Origin: Planctomycetota bacterium
GTDB taxonomy: Bacteria > Planctomycetota > Phycisphaerae > UBA1845 > UTPLA1
Assembly: GCA_003576905.1 (NCBI GenBank)
Contig: QEVG01000001.1
Span: forward strand, 62,001-126,000
Direction of reading: 5' to 3'
DNA length: 64,000 nucleotides
The position numbers and the translations under genes were made by a program. This document shows positions 55,665 to 64,000 of the stretch, piece after piece; within the stretch, counting starts at the first letter, position 1; each line of letters opens with the position of its first letter. The notes under the pieces were generated by a model. It made no database searches. It saw nothing but the letters and a program-made list of their open reading frames with translations, and had not been told where the DNA came from.

Positions 55665-56654
55665 TCAGAAGTCCTCGAACTCCACGCCCTTGGACTTTTC
55701 CTCGATCCATGCATTGAACCCGGCGGCGTCGTGGGTGACCATCGTCGCCTTCATCTTGAAATGGCTGTTGCCGCAAAGCTGGGCGCAGATGACCTCGAGG
55801 GGGTGGCGCGGCTGCATGACCAGTTCGGCCACACCGGCCTTCTGGAGGCTTTCGATCAGCTCCTTGCCCTTCACAAAGCTGTCGCCGAGGTCGGCGCCCT
55901 TCGCGAGAAGGACTTCTCCACCGGAGGACTTGTGATCCTCGCTGGCGATCATGTGACGGAGCTTGTACCAATTGGCTCCCTCGATCGGGAAATGCTGAAC
56001 CATCTGTTCGCGGAGCTTTTCCGATTCCGAGCCTTCCTTCGCCGTGAACCAGATGGGAATCTCCATGCCAGGAATGACATCCTGTTTCACGCGCATCGTG
56101 GGAATCGCAAAGGAGTGAATGACGTCCTTGCTGGTCAGGCGCAGGTAGATCGGCGTCCCGGTCGGAAGGTGAAACTCGTTGACGGAGACGATGTCGTCGG
56201 CGCCCGCAGGATCGTCAGACCGAAGCCCGATCGGATTACTGGCCGTGATCTGGCTGTTATCGGTGGAGCCAAATTTGCCATCCTTGCCGGCGTAATGAAA
56301 GTTCCACTGAAACTGTTCAGCCACGACGCGCACGGGCAGGCGCTCGCTCTCGGCCGGGGGCTTGTTCTTGTAGTCGGCCCAGACGGGCATCGAGAGACCT
56401 AGGAGAAGAAAGGCCTCAAAGACGCCCACGCCGATCTCGGCGTACTTGGAAATCAAGCCCTTCACGGGTTCATAACGTGCGGCATGGCCCTGTTTTGCCC
56501 GGAACCGGAAGAGGCAGTACACGAAAAAGATACCCCATGCGATGAAGAGCACAGCCATGAATACGTGCAGGACATCGATGAGTTGATCAATCTTTCCGCC
56601 GTGCTCCGACAACTGCGGAGGGAGCCAGCGGCCGTAGGTCGTCTGGGCCAGCAT
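55665..56654 (-). CDS. ctaC: Cytochrome c oxidase subunit II with enlarged CuA-domain insert
   Basis: 329 residues from the ATG at 56654; ATG 56690 is an alternative and neither has a strong ribosome-binding site. Two membrane helices (about residues 28-50 and 75-95) precede the periplasmic CuA domain: AEQFQWNFHYAGKDG, SKDVIHSFAIPTMRVKQDVIPG with the first CuA His, and ICAQLCGNSHFKMKA with the Cys pair, His and Met. The Glu usually between the cysteines is Gln, as in some relatives. Between FTA and the Cys pair, about 70 residues are inserted (DNA 55797-56040), rich in charged residues. There is no C-terminal heme c domain, so a separate electron donor is required. Confidence 0.94.
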   Translation of the reverse strand: MLAQTTYGRWLPPQLSEHGGKIDQLIDVLHVFMAVLFIAWGIFFVYCLFRFRAKQGHAARYEPVKGLISKYAEIGVGVFEAFLLLGLSMPVWADYKNKPPAESERLPVRVVAEQFQWNFHYAGKDGKFGSTDNSQITASNPIGLRSDDPAGADDIVSVNEFHLPTGTPIYLRLTSKDVIHSFAIPTMRVKQDVIPGMEIPIWFTAKEGSESEKLREQMVQHFPIEGANWYKLRHMIASEDHKSSGGEVLLAKGADLGDSFVKGKELIESLQKAGVAELVMQPRHPLEVICAQLCGNSHFKMKATMVTHDAAGFNAWIEEKSKGVEFEDF

Positions 56655-56728
56655 GCGTTTTCGCTCTCTGTAAAGGGGCCGAACCCCCATGCGGGGATCC
56701 GGCTCCGGATCAGACTGGGAAGGGTCCG

Positions 56729-57571
56729 TTACTTTTTTTCAGGAGACTCCACTTCGGTGGAAAGGATGACTTCGCGGGTGGGAGTCGGAGCCTCGGCCTT
56801 CTTCGCGCCGAACTTGAACTCGATCTCCTTCGTCTCGCCGTCGCCGACGGTGACCTTCTCGGTGAGCTCACCGAAAGTCTCGTGCCATGCAGCCACTTCG
56901 TACTCGCCCGACGGAAGGCCGGACAACGTGAACGTGCCGCGCTTGGACTTGTCCCCGTCGTCGTTCTCGTGAGACTTGGTGACGTCGAAGAACGGGTGGG
57001 TCAGCACGCCGCAGTAAGTGGACATCCAGGCATGGACGTCGCACTTGATCTTGACCATGACCTCTTCCTTGTTGAACGTGTCCTTACCGGCGAGTTCCTT
57101 CACCATGCCGGCCTGGGCCTGGGCGAAATTGAACGTGGGGTTCTTCTTGGCCAGGGAGTGCACGTTGTGGTTCGTGGGGTCGCTGTTCGTTATCTGAATC
57201 TTTTGGCCGGCGACCATCCCGAAGACGTGCGGATGATACATGCAGTCTTTCTGATCGAGGACGATAGCATCGGCCGGTGGATCGTACTTGCCCTTCACGC
57301 CCTTCTTCACATACACAAAGACGTAGGGAATGGTGTTTCCGTCCTTGGCGTAGACGATCGTGCCCTGATCCGGCTGGGGCTTTGGATGTGCCTTCACACA
57401 GTGCTGGTCGCCGCCGATTGCGAGCGGCTTGGGCTTCGGGGCCTCGCCGTCAAAGACGACCTTGCCCTTGATCACGGCCGAGCCCTTCTCATTGTCAGCC
57501 AGTGCCGGTCCGGAGGCCAGCGCACACACGAACGCTGCCGCCAGAGCCACGAGAACGCATTTCTTCGTCAT
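56729..57571 (-). CDS. Exported cupredoxin-like copper protein
   Basis: 280 residues from the ATG at 57571 (AAGGAG eight bases upstream); the in-frame extension upstream to 58075 overlaps the cytochrome gene in another frame and is not coding. A signal peptide KKCVLVALAAAFVCALASGPALA is followed by a beta domain and a cupredoxin with four type I copper ligands: TNHNVHSL (His), then IKCDVHAWMSTYC (Cys, His, Met). A carboxypeptidase-regulatory-like beta-sandwich appears at the C-terminal side (GTFTLSGLPSGEYEVAAW). It lies between the octaheme cytochrome and oxidase subunit II, so it might carry electrons or copper. This role is inferred. Confidence 0.85.
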   Translation of the reverse strand: MTKKCVLVALAAAFVCALASGPALADNEKGSAVIKGKVVFDGEAPKPKPLAIGGDQHCVKAHPKPQPDQGTIVYAKDGNTIPYVFVYVKKGVKGKYDPPADAIVLDQKDCMYHPHVFGMVAGQKIQITNSDPTNHNVHSLAKKNPTFNFAQAQAGMVKELAGKDTFNKEEVMVKIKCDVHAWMSTYCGVLTHPFFDVTKSHENDDGDKSKRGTFTLSGLPSGEYEVAAWHETFGELTEKVTVGDGETKEIEFKFGAKKAEAPTPTREVILSTEVESPEKK

Positions 57572-57818
57572 GACCGTCTTCTCCTTGGGCGCATACGCCC
57601 GAATTCCACCGTTTGAGCGACCGTACATTCTCGCGAAGACGGCGCTCCACGCAAGCTTACCTTTCCGTACTGTTGCTGCCCGTCTCCGGGAGGCACGGGC
57701 TGTCAGTCGATGTTCCACCCTCATTGACCCGAACGAGTCTCTCCGAGGATAGACCCGCCTATCGACCGATGGGTAGAACGCCGCGAGCCCGCCCCACCCG
57801 CGGTGAGAGGGATCTTTA

Positions 57819-60800
57819 TCATTCAAAATCGAACTCGAAGTCCTCCTTCTTCTCTTCCTTCGGGGCTTCTTCCTCGCCACCGCCGTCGAAGTCGAAATCC
57901 ACGTCCTCGGTTTTCTTCTGTTGTTCCACCTCACCCAGCCCTCCGGGCTGGATCGCCGTGTACCGCCGCTCGCCCAGGTTGAAGATGAAATCCACCAGCA
58001 GCTTGGCCTGCTTCTCCAGGGTATCGCCGTATTTGGCTTCCCCTTCCTTCTGGGCATCGCCGCCCATCTGGGCATGATAGGTCGTGCCAGGGAAAATCTG
58101 CGGCATGTTCGTTCCCGGCATCAGGGCCTGCGGATCCTTAAGCCACTGCACGATCCAGTCGTAGCGCAGGCGCTTGTACGACAGTGCAAAATTCGGTGCC
58201 TTGATGTCGGTGGTCGTACCGGGCACGCTTGGATCGCCGGCCACGTGACAGGCGAGGCATTTCAGGTCGTAGAAGAACTGCTCGCCGGTCTTGAAGCGTT
58301 CCTCGTCGGTCCAATGTGCATCGGGATCAGTGAAGGGGTACTCCACTGCAAACGTATCCTTCAGGAAGCCGGCTCGCTGCACGATTTTGTCATAAGTTGA
58401 CCCGATGGCCTCGGCCAGTTCCGCAGGCGTCGTCGCGTCAGGGGCATTGAGATCAAACCCGCGAATCTGTTCCTTGGCGACGGCGTAATCGGCAAGAACG
58501 TCAGCCTGATGCGCAAATCGGTCCTGTACGAACCATGCCTCTGCGCCGGCCGTGGCGGAATCGTTTGCACCGTTGTGAACGGCCTGGAGATACTTGACAA
58601 CCGGGTCGAGCTGGTCGCCGAGAAACTCAGCCTCCTCCTGGGAAAGTCCGGCAAAGTACTCGACGAGGGTGGTGCCCTGCTGCTTGGTGAGATAGAAGCT
58701 CGGCATGCGGACGTTGAGCCACGGCCGGAGCATTTCGACGTTATTGAGAAAGCCGAAGAGCCAGTCGTACTGAACCTTCGCGCCCTCGCCCCAGAGCAAC
58801 GGCGGCTTGAAGCGCTGGCCGAAGGGGTATGTGTCCGACACCGATGTATCGCGCGTATAATACTGGTGGATGTTGGCCTCGTTGCCCTCGATGTTGTGGC
58901 ATCCGATGCAGTTCAGTTCCCGGGCCAGCTCCCGGCCGCGCGCGATCCGGCCGGCGGGCGTCCTTTCGTAATCAATCTGAACCGCCTTGCCGACGTTTGC
59001 ATCGCGCATGCTGAGGAGATAGGTGACCAGCGAACGGGCCTCGTCTTCCGAGAAGAAGAAGTTGGGCATCTTCAGCTTTTCGTAGGGCTTCTTGATCTTT
59101 TCGCGATCCCAGATGCGCGGGTTGCGGAGCTTGTAGTACGCAAACGATGCGTGATTGTGCAGGATGTCGGCTGCCGGGTTTTCACCCGCGTCGCGGATCA
59201 GGTGTTCGTATTCGGCCGAGTTGATGTACAGGTTTCCGAACACCAGCTTGTTCTTCTCAACCTCGTGCTCGAAGGCCGGGCTATAGAAGGCGAAGTCGAG
59301 CTGGCTCATGAACTTCTGTGCCCACAGGGTCACATCGGTTCCGGGTCGCGTCGCGTCCTCAAACCCGGCGACGACGTGGCAGGCGTAGCAGCCGTAATGG
59401 CTGATCATCTTCATGCCCAAAAAGAGCTTCTGCCTTTCGGGGAGACTGCCCGAGTGCGCGGCGATTCTCTCGGCAACGCGGTTACGGCCGTCCTCGCCCG
59501 CGCCGAAGGAGCGGGCTACCTGGGCGACGATCGCCGACGTGAGCCGACCGTAGGGGTCGGAATCAACGACCTTGGCGTCATCGAGTATCTTTCGGGCGAC
59601 ACTCTCCGTATTCTGTCCGCCGAGAAGATCGAGAATGAGGCGCTCGCGCATCTTGTCATGGACGGCCGTTTCCTCGAGCCGCGAAACATCGAACTCGTCG
59701 TTGCGCAGGGCCAGAAGATACGCGGCGACGTCCATGATGTCCTGGTCGTTCTTCTTGCGCTGAGTCGCGGGATCGTCATATTGATAATAGTTGTCCCGGA
59801 ACATGCGCGGCATGCGCGTGTACGATGAATAATGCCGTGGCTCGCGCAGCCAGTTGTAGAGCCAGACGCGGCCGTGCTCGACCTGGCGCGGGTCATCCGG
59901 GTTGTTGACCAGCTTGGTGCCGATTCCGGAAAGCTCAGGCGCCACGCGCGTGAAGGCCGGCGGCACGTACATCCTGGCCGGATCGGGATCGCGCTTCTCG
60001 AAATCCGCGGCGACTTCCTCGTCGCGGGCACGGCGCTGCGCTTCCTCACGTCGATGCGGCGTGAAATGCCGCGTTGCGTACCGGACGCGGTCGTTCTTCG
60101 ACATTGCATCGTAGCGGGTCTTGGCATCCTCCTCGCTTAGCCCCTCGGTCATGACCAGATCTTGTGTGATCCACGCCTCTCCGAAAGTCTTGCCCTCGCT
60201 CGAGAGCGGGTCCTTCGCGTCCAGGTTGGCGTGGCACGCGAGGCAGCCGATCGATACAAACAGCTCCTCGCCGCGCTTCGGGTCTCCCTCGACGCCCTCC
60301 GGAAGGGGCAGATACTCGAGCGGCTTGGAAAACGTCTTGAGATAGTGAACGATGGACTGGATTTCCGTCTCGGTCCGGAGCTTCGGATCGGGGTCAAACT
60401 CATTGGCACTCGAGGGAAGATTGTTCTCCTGTTCGAAGAAATGCGGCATCCACGTGCCGGGGCGGAAGTTCTTGGGATACTGAATCCATCGTTCCATGAA
60501 CCCCGTGGAAAGCTTCTCGCCGACATGGGTCAGGTCGGTACCCACCTGGCGGGAATGCGAAAGGCCTTCCACGTTGTGACAGTTGATGCACCCCACGGAC
60601 GTAAATAGGTCTCGCCCCTCGACAAGGCGCCGCGCGTGGTCGAGCGGCTCGGCCTGGTGCCTCTCAAGGTCGTATGTCTGCTGGTGGCACTTCCGACAGC
60701 TCGCCGACGTGTAGTCGGAAAGCAGCATCGGCCGCTCCCAGAACTCCTCGACGAGGTGGAACGTGGCGAGCGGAATACCCAGTTCCTTGACGTAATACTT

Positions 60801-62288
60801 CTTCTCCCACTCTTTCTTCTCGGCCTTATTGGCAGGCGTGTGGGCGGCAAGGACAAAATCCGTGTCCATCCCCGCGCCTTCATGGCACACCGTACAGCCC
60901 ATGTTCTTCATCGGGTGGGCGGAGTCCGGCGAGACAAAGAGGTCGAGTCGGGGGTGGGCTCGGATCTCTTCGGAGAAGTTGATCTTCGGTCGCCCCTGCT
61001 GAACGAGGTACGTATTCATCGCGGCCGTCAGTGACGCGGCGTAGGTCGCGCGCTGCACCTCGTTCATCTCGCTCCAGGGCAGCGGCAGATCGTTTGCAGG
61101 ATTGATCGGCGCCTTGGCCCAGAAAATCTGCTGAGCCCGCGCCATGAGAAAGTCCATGACCTTGCTGCGCGTCAGTTCCGCGCCTCCGGCCAGGGCGCCG
61201 CGGACATCGGCCAGGCGTATCTCCGGGCGGCTGTTTTCACGCAGGAACTCGTTCGTCGCCTTGACGAGCGTACCCACGAACGCCTCGCGGTCCGCCTCGC
61301 TCATCTCGCTGACATCGCGCTGGGCGAAAGGCTCCCGTTGACCGGCCTCGGCCAGGCGGGCGAGGAAGTTTTCGGCGAGTTCCGAGTTGACCTCAGAAAG
61401 GGCCTTCTGGACATCCGGATTGGAGAGGGCCGCGGCGGTCTTCCGGACGAAACTCTCGACGCTCAGGTTCGGGTCGTCGATGCCGACATGACACGTCGTG
61501 CAACGGTCGGTCACGTATGAATCGGCGAAATTGTAGTCGAACCGGATCGACTTCATGAAGACCTGGCGGACTTCCTCGTGCCCCGGCGTGTCCTTGGGTG
61601 CGAGGTAATCGAGCAGCGGGACATTAAAAGCAAGTCGCGTAAAACCGGGGCCGTACATCTGGTCGGCCTGCCTGGCGTCGTTCAGCCCCTTCTCATAAGC
61701 GGCCAGAGTCTTTTGGGCTTCGTTGCGCTTCTTGTAGAATTCCCTGATTTCGTCGCGCACGAGGCGGATGTCATCTTCGAGCTTGTCGAGTTTGATCTTG
61801 AAGGCTTTCAGGGCCTTGTCCGCTTCGTCGTTCTCGGCCTTGATCCGAAGCGTCTTCGGGTCGTCGTCCCCGTGAAGGGCCCGGGCGTCTTCGTAGTTGA
61901 AAAGGCGAACCTGCATCTCGGCGTTAATATTGCCGTAAGTCAGCGAGACGCCCTGAAGCTCGCCGGCAAGTGTCTGTTCGATTTCGAGGAGTTCCTTCTC
62001 CTTCGCTTTTTTCTCGGGGCTCGAAAGTTCCTCTTCGGCATCGCGGAGTGCGGCCGTCAGCTTCGCGTAGCGCGACTTTTCCTCCTCGGTGTCGTAGCGC
62101 AGGGCCTCGAAGTGGGCCATGGCCGAGCGCACGTTGAAGTAGTTCTTCTGAATGCCGCGCCACGGCCGCTCGTAGTCGTGCCAGAACATCCAGCCCATTG
62201 CCACGAATGCGACAATGGAGGAAGCCGCGAACACGATATTCAGCCGACGCGTGTCTCTCAGTGTTTCCGTTGGTACCGGCATATCCAC
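57819..62288 (-). CDS. Giant octaheme c-type cytochrome, membrane-anchored
   Basis: 1489 residues from GTG 62288, with ATG 62282 two codons on. One N-terminal helix (LNIVFAASSIVAFVAMGWMFW, about 16-36) anchors a coiled-coil stretch (about 60-200, rich in Glu/Lys/Leu). Eight CxxCH heme sites follow: CTTCH, CTVCH, CRKCH, CINCH, CLACH, CYACH, CIGCH and CLACH. Several sit in mono- or diheme cytochrome c domains with distal Met candidates. The C-terminus is strongly acidic (DFDFDGGGEEEAPKEEKK). The gene is 26 bases from the cytochrome b C-terminal gene, so it probably replaces cytochrome c1/f as the electron exit of the quinol-oxidising complex. Confidence 0.93.
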   Translation of the reverse strand: MDMPVPTETLRDTRRLNIVFAASSIVAFVAMGWMFWHDYERPWRGIQKNYFNVRSAMAHFEALRYDTEEEKSRYAKLTAALRDAEEELSSPEKKAKEKELLEIEQTLAGELQGVSLTYGNINAEMQVRLFNYEDARALHGDDDPKTLRIKAENDEADKALKAFKIKLDKLEDDIRLVRDEIREFYKKRNEAQKTLAAYEKGLNDARQADQMYGPGFTRLAFNVPLLDYLAPKDTPGHEEVRQVFMKSIRFDYNFADSYVTDRCTTCHVGIDDPNLSVESFVRKTAAALSNPDVQKALSEVNSELAENFLARLAEAGQREPFAQRDVSEMSEADREAFVGTLVKATNEFLRENSRPEIRLADVRGALAGGAELTRSKVMDFLMARAQQIFWAKAPINPANDLPLPWSEMNEVQRATYAASLTAAMNTYLVQQGRPKINFSEEIRAHPRLDLFVSPDSAHPMKNMGCTVCHEGAGMDTDFVLAAHTPANKAEKKEWEKKYYVKELGIPLATFHLVEEFWERPMLLSDYTSASCRKCHQQTYDLERHQAEPLDHARRLVEGRDLFTSVGCINCHNVEGLSHSRQVGTDLTHVGEKLSTGFMERWIQYPKNFRPGTWMPHFFEQENNLPSSANEFDPDPKLRTETEIQSIVHYLKTFSKPLEYLPLPEGVEGDPKRGEELFVSIGCLACHANLDAKDPLSSEGKTFGEAWITQDLVMTEGLSEEDAKTRYDAMSKNDRVRYATRHFTPHRREEAQRRARDEEVAADFEKRDPDPARMYVPPAFTRVAPELSGIGTKLVNNPDDPRQVEHGRVWLYNWLREPRHYSSYTRMPRMFRDNYYQYDDPATQRKKNDQDIMDVAAYLLALRNDEFDVSRLEETAVHDKMRERLILDLLGGQNTESVARKILDDAKVVDSDPYGRLTSAIVAQVARSFGAGEDGRNRVAERIAAHSGSLPERQKLFLGMKMISHYGCYACHVVAGFEDATRPGTDVTLWAQKFMSQLDFAFYSPAFEHEVEKNKLVFGNLYINSAEYEHLIRDAGENPAADILHNHASFAYYKLRNPRIWDREKIKKPYEKLKMPNFFFSEDEARSLVTYLLSMRDANVGKAVQIDYERTPAGRIARGRELARELNCIGCHNIEGNEANIHQYYTRDTSVSDTYPFGQRFKPPLLWGEGAKVQYDWLFGFLNNVEMLRPWLNVRMPSFYLTKQQGTTLVEYFAGLSQEEAEFLGDQLDPVVKYLQAVHNGANDSATAGAEAWFVQDRFAHQADVLADYAVAKEQIRGFDLNAPDATTPAELAEAIGSTYDKIVQRAGFLKDTFAVEYPFTDPDAHWTDEERFKTGEQFFYDLKCLACHVAGDPSVPGTTTDIKAPNFALSYKRLRYDWIVQWLKDPQALMPGTNMPQIFPGTTYHAQMGGDAQKEGEAKYGDTLEKQAKLLVDFIFNLGERRYTAIQPGGLGEVEQQKKTEDVDFDFDGGGEEEAPKEEKKEDFEFDFE

Positions 62289-62314
62289 TCACATACCGCC
62301 GCTCGCCGGCGGGA

Positions 62315-63496
62315 CTAAACGTTCAGGAACCACTCCGTGATGGCCACAAAATACTTCATGTTGAAAAGCCACCGCAGAACCATCTTGATCGGGACGATGA
62401 ACATCCACGACAGCAGCAGCCAGAAGACCGCGTAGCGGATCAGTCCGATCTGCGTGTAGATCTTTCGGAACACTGTCTTGGCCAGAAACACCGGCAGCGC
62501 GAAGAAGTACCCGCCGAGCAGGACAATGCCCGGCGCTTCACGCACCAGAAAGGCCGGGATGCCGAAGCTCGCCTCCGACGGAAGGCCGGGCTTCCACCAC
62601 GCCACGTTGAGCTTTTCCGGGAGTACCACCCAGAATACGTCGGACACGTTAATGTTCAGCAATGCGGCCGGTCGATGTGGGTCCCACGTTTCATAGGGAC
62701 CGAAGAGGTTCCAGTTCGGCCCCCGAAGGAACGTGCCGAGCACGATCAGCACGCACCACATGATTACGAAACCGAACATGAACACTGAAATGACCAGCGG
62801 GCGCTCCTTAAGCGTGTAATAGCCATTGCCGCGCGGGTTCTTGTCAATATATGGAAGCGCGATAAGGCCGACGATGATCAGCCCCGGCAGAAGCACGCCC
62901 GCAATCCACGGATCAAAATAGACAAGGAGTTCCTGGAGACCGAGGAAATACCATGGCGCCTTCGAAGGGTTCGGGATGTTGGTCGGGTTGGCCGGCGGCT
63001 CCAGCGGCGCCTTGAGCAGGATGGCCCAGACCACGAGGAACGCCGTGCACAGGACGAGGGCAATGAGCTCAGTATAGACGAGGTCCGGCCAGACGAGCAC
63101 TTTATCGTCGGCGCCGCTTTCAATCAGCGGCTCGCCGCGCTTCATCCGGTCGTCGTTGACCGCCGCCTGGCGGAAGCCAAGCCAGGTGCAGAAGCCGGTG
63201 AAATAGATCATCATCGTGATGGGAACGTTGTCCGGTTTCTTAATGATCTTGAAGAAGTCCTCGTCAAGCATGCTGGCGCCGTAAAAGACGGTAAACGCCA
63301 CGAAGACAAGCAGTGCCGCCTTTGGCCGGGTCCACTGCTTGTACGAGACGAGGGCGATGACCAGGAGAAGCGTGGTCAAGGGCACGAAATAGTACGGCGC
63401 GCACAGCGCGTCGACGAAGGACTTGATCCGGTCGATGGCGCTGCCCTGCTGAGCCGGGTCCACGCTTGCGAGGATATGGGCGAATGTCGTCATCAT
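62315..63496 (-). CDS. Cytochrome b C-terminal (subunit IV/PetD-like) protein
   Basis: 393 residues, much longer than PetD (about 160). About three extra helices come first (about residues 35-115), then the C-terminal cytochrome b domain with PPANPTNIPNPSKAPWYF and LGLQELLVYFDPWIAGVLLP (about 180-225), the quinol-site region where many relatives have PEW. More helices follow (VISVFMFGFVIMWCVLIVLG and a C-terminal set). It lies directly downstream of the N-terminal cytochrome b gene, so cytochrome b is split as in the b6f type. Confidence 0.9.
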   Translation of the reverse strand: MMTTFAHILASVDPAQQGSAIDRIKSFVDALCAPYYFVPLTTLLLVIALVSYKQWTRPKAALLVFVAFTVFYGASMLDEDFFKIIKKPDNVPITMMIYFTGFCTWLGFRQAAVNDDRMKRGEPLIESGADDKVLVWPDLVYTELIALVLCTAFLVVWAILLKAPLEPPANPTNIPNPSKAPWYFLGLQELLVYFDPWIAGVLLPGLIIVGLIALPYIDKNPRGNGYYTLKERPLVISVFMFGFVIMWCVLIVLGTFLRGPNWNLFGPYETWDPHRPAALLNINVSDVFWVVLPEKLNVAWWKPGLPSEASFGIPAFLVREAPGIVLLGGYFFALPVFLAKTVFRKIYTQIGLIRYAVFWLLLSWMFIVPIKMVLRWLFNMKYFVAITEWFLNV

Positions 63497-63608
63497 TCGT
63501 TTTTCAGGCCTTCCCAGCCTTCTGACAATTCTTTTTTCCGGCGAATCGCTCCGCCGCGCCTGCGCAAACTTTCAAAAATCGGAGGATTCACAACCCGCAT
63601 CATTGTCC

Positions 63609-64000
63609 TTAGAGCGGACCCGAAATCCCGCCGTCTTTCCGCACGCGCCAGAAGTGAACGGCGATCAACACTGACACCACCACCGGAATAAACACGCAGT
63701 GCAGAACGTAAAACCGAAGAAGGGCCCCCGGTCCGACGACCGTTCCGCCCAGAAGCAGGAACCGCGCATCGGACCCGCCGTGAATCAGCGGCACGCCGCC
63801 GATCTGAAGAAGCGCCGCCCCCGGCCCCTCATGGCCGGCAAACGGCGTGGCCCGGGCCATGTTCGAACCGACCGTAATGGCCCAAATGGCGAGTTGATCC
63901 CACGGCAGCAGGTAGCCGGTAAACGACAGCAGCAGGGTGAGAGTGAGCAGGACGACCCCGACGCCCCAGTTAAACTCGCGCGGCGGCTTGTAGCTGCCCG
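63609..64000 (-). CDS. Cytochrome b N-terminal (b6-like) subunit, 5' truncated at the window edge
   Basis: The frame is open from base 64000, giving about 130 residues; the gene begins off the window. It reads [18 protein letters not shown], then [15 protein letters not shown] and [20 protein letters not shown] before a final H. The last two His are 14 residues apart, as in cytochrome b6 (mitochondrial-type b has 13), and both should bind the hemes. The stop is near 63609, followed by the C-terminal cytochrome b gene 112 bases on. A Rieske gene would be expected just upstream. Confidence 0.92.
   Translation of the reverse strand, partial: GSYKPPREFNWGVGVVLLTLTLLLSFTGYLLPWDQLAIWAITVGSNMARATPFAGHEGPGAALLQIGGVPLIHGGSDARFLLLGGTVVGPGALLRFYVLHCVFIPVVVSVLIAVHFWRVRKDGGISGPL

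Noticed and set aside
57572-58075. N-terminal extension of the cupredoxin gene
   Set aside because: It overlaps the cytochrome gene in another frame, and the signal peptide with its ribosome-binding site marks the start at 57571.
58509-59828. Plus-strand open frame of about 440 codons
   Set aside because: It is antisense to the octaheme cytochrome gene, whose eight heme motifs fix the true strand.

Overview
The window looks like a chromosomal segment of a Planctomycetota bacterium, most likely from or near the class Phycisphaerae. The evidence is convergent. One membrane protein ends in the CGYDLTGN...CPECG ribbon common in planctomycetes. Two secreted proteins carry PEP-CTERM sorting tails, and four end in dockerin-like or calcium-loop repeats without any cohesin in sight. 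One pseudopilin has the H-X9-DG motif. The DNA is GC-rich, so many genes have long open frames on the opposite strand. I saw no rRNA, tRNA, CRISPR array, transposase or phage gene; this is a core-genome region with some lineage-specific surface proteins.

Layout. 1-849: end of an ABC exporter. 912-7448: a signalling protein (FHA-GAF-phosphatase-like), an RDD membrane protein and three secreted proteins. 7586-12117: glycyl-tRNA synthetase, a TPR lipoprotein and a Fur-family regulator. 12149-17724: pyruvate:ferredoxin oxidoreductase overlapping a dihydroorotate-dehydrogenase-like flavoprotein, with a divergent four-cluster ferredoxin. 17740-26095: a cupin, then (on the minus strand) an iron-type ABC binding protein and permease, an NHL lipoprotein, a large vWA protein and a MoxR ATPase. 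26189-28022: two more secreted proteins. 28033-32613: the glycine cleavage operon gcvT-gcvH-gcvP. 32774-42377: a TlpA-like protein, RNase R, a YlbF protein, two glycosyltransferases, a LipM-like octanoyl/lipoyl transferase (a plausible partner of GcvH) and an NDUFA9-like reductase. 42498-46600: a PHP-type hydrolase and a two-gene operon (secreted dockerin-like protein plus pseudopilin) placed behind a cobalamin riboswitch and an intrinsic terminator. 47154-64000: a long minus-strand aerobic respiration cluster. It holds cytochrome b (split, b6-like), a 1489-residue octaheme cytochrome, a cupredoxin, oxidase subunits II-I-III-IV, heme A synthesis (CtaA, CtaB), an ABC-2 transporter, Sco and DUF420/CtaM.

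How it fits together. The last 17 kb can be read as a quinol-to-oxygen path: cytochrome b with an off-window Rieske protein, then the octaheme cytochrome, then possibly the cupredoxin, then CuA of an A-type oxidase. Assembly factors are co-transcribed. PFOR and its divergent ferredoxin indicate that low-potential electron chemistry coexists with this aerobic chain.

The most unusual element is the cobalamin riboswitch at 46405-46565 (minus strand). Its B12 box and core are easy to read. A 12-bp hairpin with a U7 tract lies between it and the first downstream gene, so a B12-OFF transcriptional switch is the natural reading. The regulated genes are not cobalamin synthesis, BtuB or methionine genes but a secreted beta-rich protein with dockerin-like repeats and a pseudopilin. 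This is a candidate for an undescribed B12-responsive surface system.
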